From contig ONCE01000006.1 of the NCBI GenBank assembly GCA_900316245.1, positions 30,701 through 94,700 on the forward strand: DNA of 64,000 nucleotides, in the 5' to 3' direction. Below are positions 63,910 through 64,000 of the stretch, piece after piece. The notes beneath the pieces were generated by a model, which had not been told where the DNA came from, made no database searches, and worked only from the letters and a program-made list of their open reading frames with translations. A program made the translations under genes and the position numbers. This DNA comes from an uncultured Bacteroidales bacterium. Its GTDB lineage: Bacteria; Bacteroidota; Bacteroidia; Bacteroidales; UBA932. Position 1 is the first letter of the stretch. Every line of letters starts with the position of its first letter.

Positions 63910-64000
63910 ACAATGAAGAGTTTGATCCTGGCTCAGGATGAACGCTAGCGGCAGGCTTAACACATGCAAGTCGAGGGGCAGCGTGGAGTAGCAATACTCT
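63910..64000 (+). rRNA. 16S ribosomal RNA, 5' end (partial, runs off right edge)
   Basis: ATGAAGAGTTTGATCCTGG and GCTCAGGATGAACGCT are the universal 5' start of bacterial 16S rRNA, followed by TAACACATGCAAGTCGA. The AGCGGCAGGCTTAACACATG version fits Bacteroidota. The leader from about 63735 to 63909 separates it from the promoter. Confidence 0.98.

Overview
The window looks like chromosome from a member of the Bacteroidota, most likely the order Bacteroidales, with GC content well above the 40-45% usual for Bacteroides. Four things point there. Genes are preceded by Bacteroidota-type -7 boxes (TAnnTTTG), not classical -10 boxes. There is a fimbrial operon of the Mfa/FimB type, and a BlaR1-like protease carries a TonB domain. 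The last 91 bases are the 5' end of a 16S rRNA gene. I cannot name a genus.

Layout. 1-1.96 kb: a BlaI repressor and a BlaR1-like M56 protease fused to TonB and ExbD-like domains (cut by the left edge). 2.04-4.96 kb: a unit bounded by two inverted, hairpin-forming 109-bp repeats; it holds a REP-associated tyrosine transposase (RAYT), an ECF sigma factor, a membrane protein likely to be its anti-sigma factor, and a secreted TonB-plug-like protein. 5.0-9.3 kb: xylose catabolism (xylB-xylA-xylE), then tRNA-Pro. 9.4-15.4 kb: a phospholipase D-family enzyme, lolD, a sigma/anti-sigma/LTxxQ-like operon, a split transketolase that fits with xylose use, and menA. 15.5-26.2 kb: lepA, a candidate small RNA, a LytTR regulator, ppdK, a low-GC HIRAN-like gene, phoH, a divergent PurL-like protein and folC.

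26.3-34.5 kb: a large alpha-2-macroglobulin-like protein, tRNA-Val, a PrsW-type protease, an alkaline phosphatase and a membrane-bound AraC-type regulator. 34.6-48.9 kb: a seven-gene fimbrial operon (OmpA-like/DUF3575 protein, FimB/Mfa2-like anchor, two Mfa1-like paralogues, three further large lipoproteins), divergent from the AraC-type gene. 48.9-58.2 kb, minus strand: a compact operon of a DUF3737 beta-helix protein, a PatB/MalY-type C-S lyase, a thioester-bearing alpha-2-macroglobulin lipoprotein and penicillin-binding protein 1C. 58.2-63.6 kb: an EamA transporter, groS-groL, a TPR sensor kinase and a small secreted protein. The window ends in a strong rRNA promoter with a hairpin leader and the start of 16S rRNA.

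Three patterns cut across the genes. First, the bracketed RAYT unit. Second, a family of about 27-35 bp palindromes (CGTCAT - arms - ATCTC) that lie in frame inside the alpha-2-macroglobulin-like gene and pbpC, and also in the groS-groL spacer; one core is an exact 27-bp match at two sites 31 kb apart. Third, several genes have a -7 box ending only 4 or 6 bases before the ATG, which predicts leaderless mRNAs. All functional calls come from reading protein motifs; no database search was possible.
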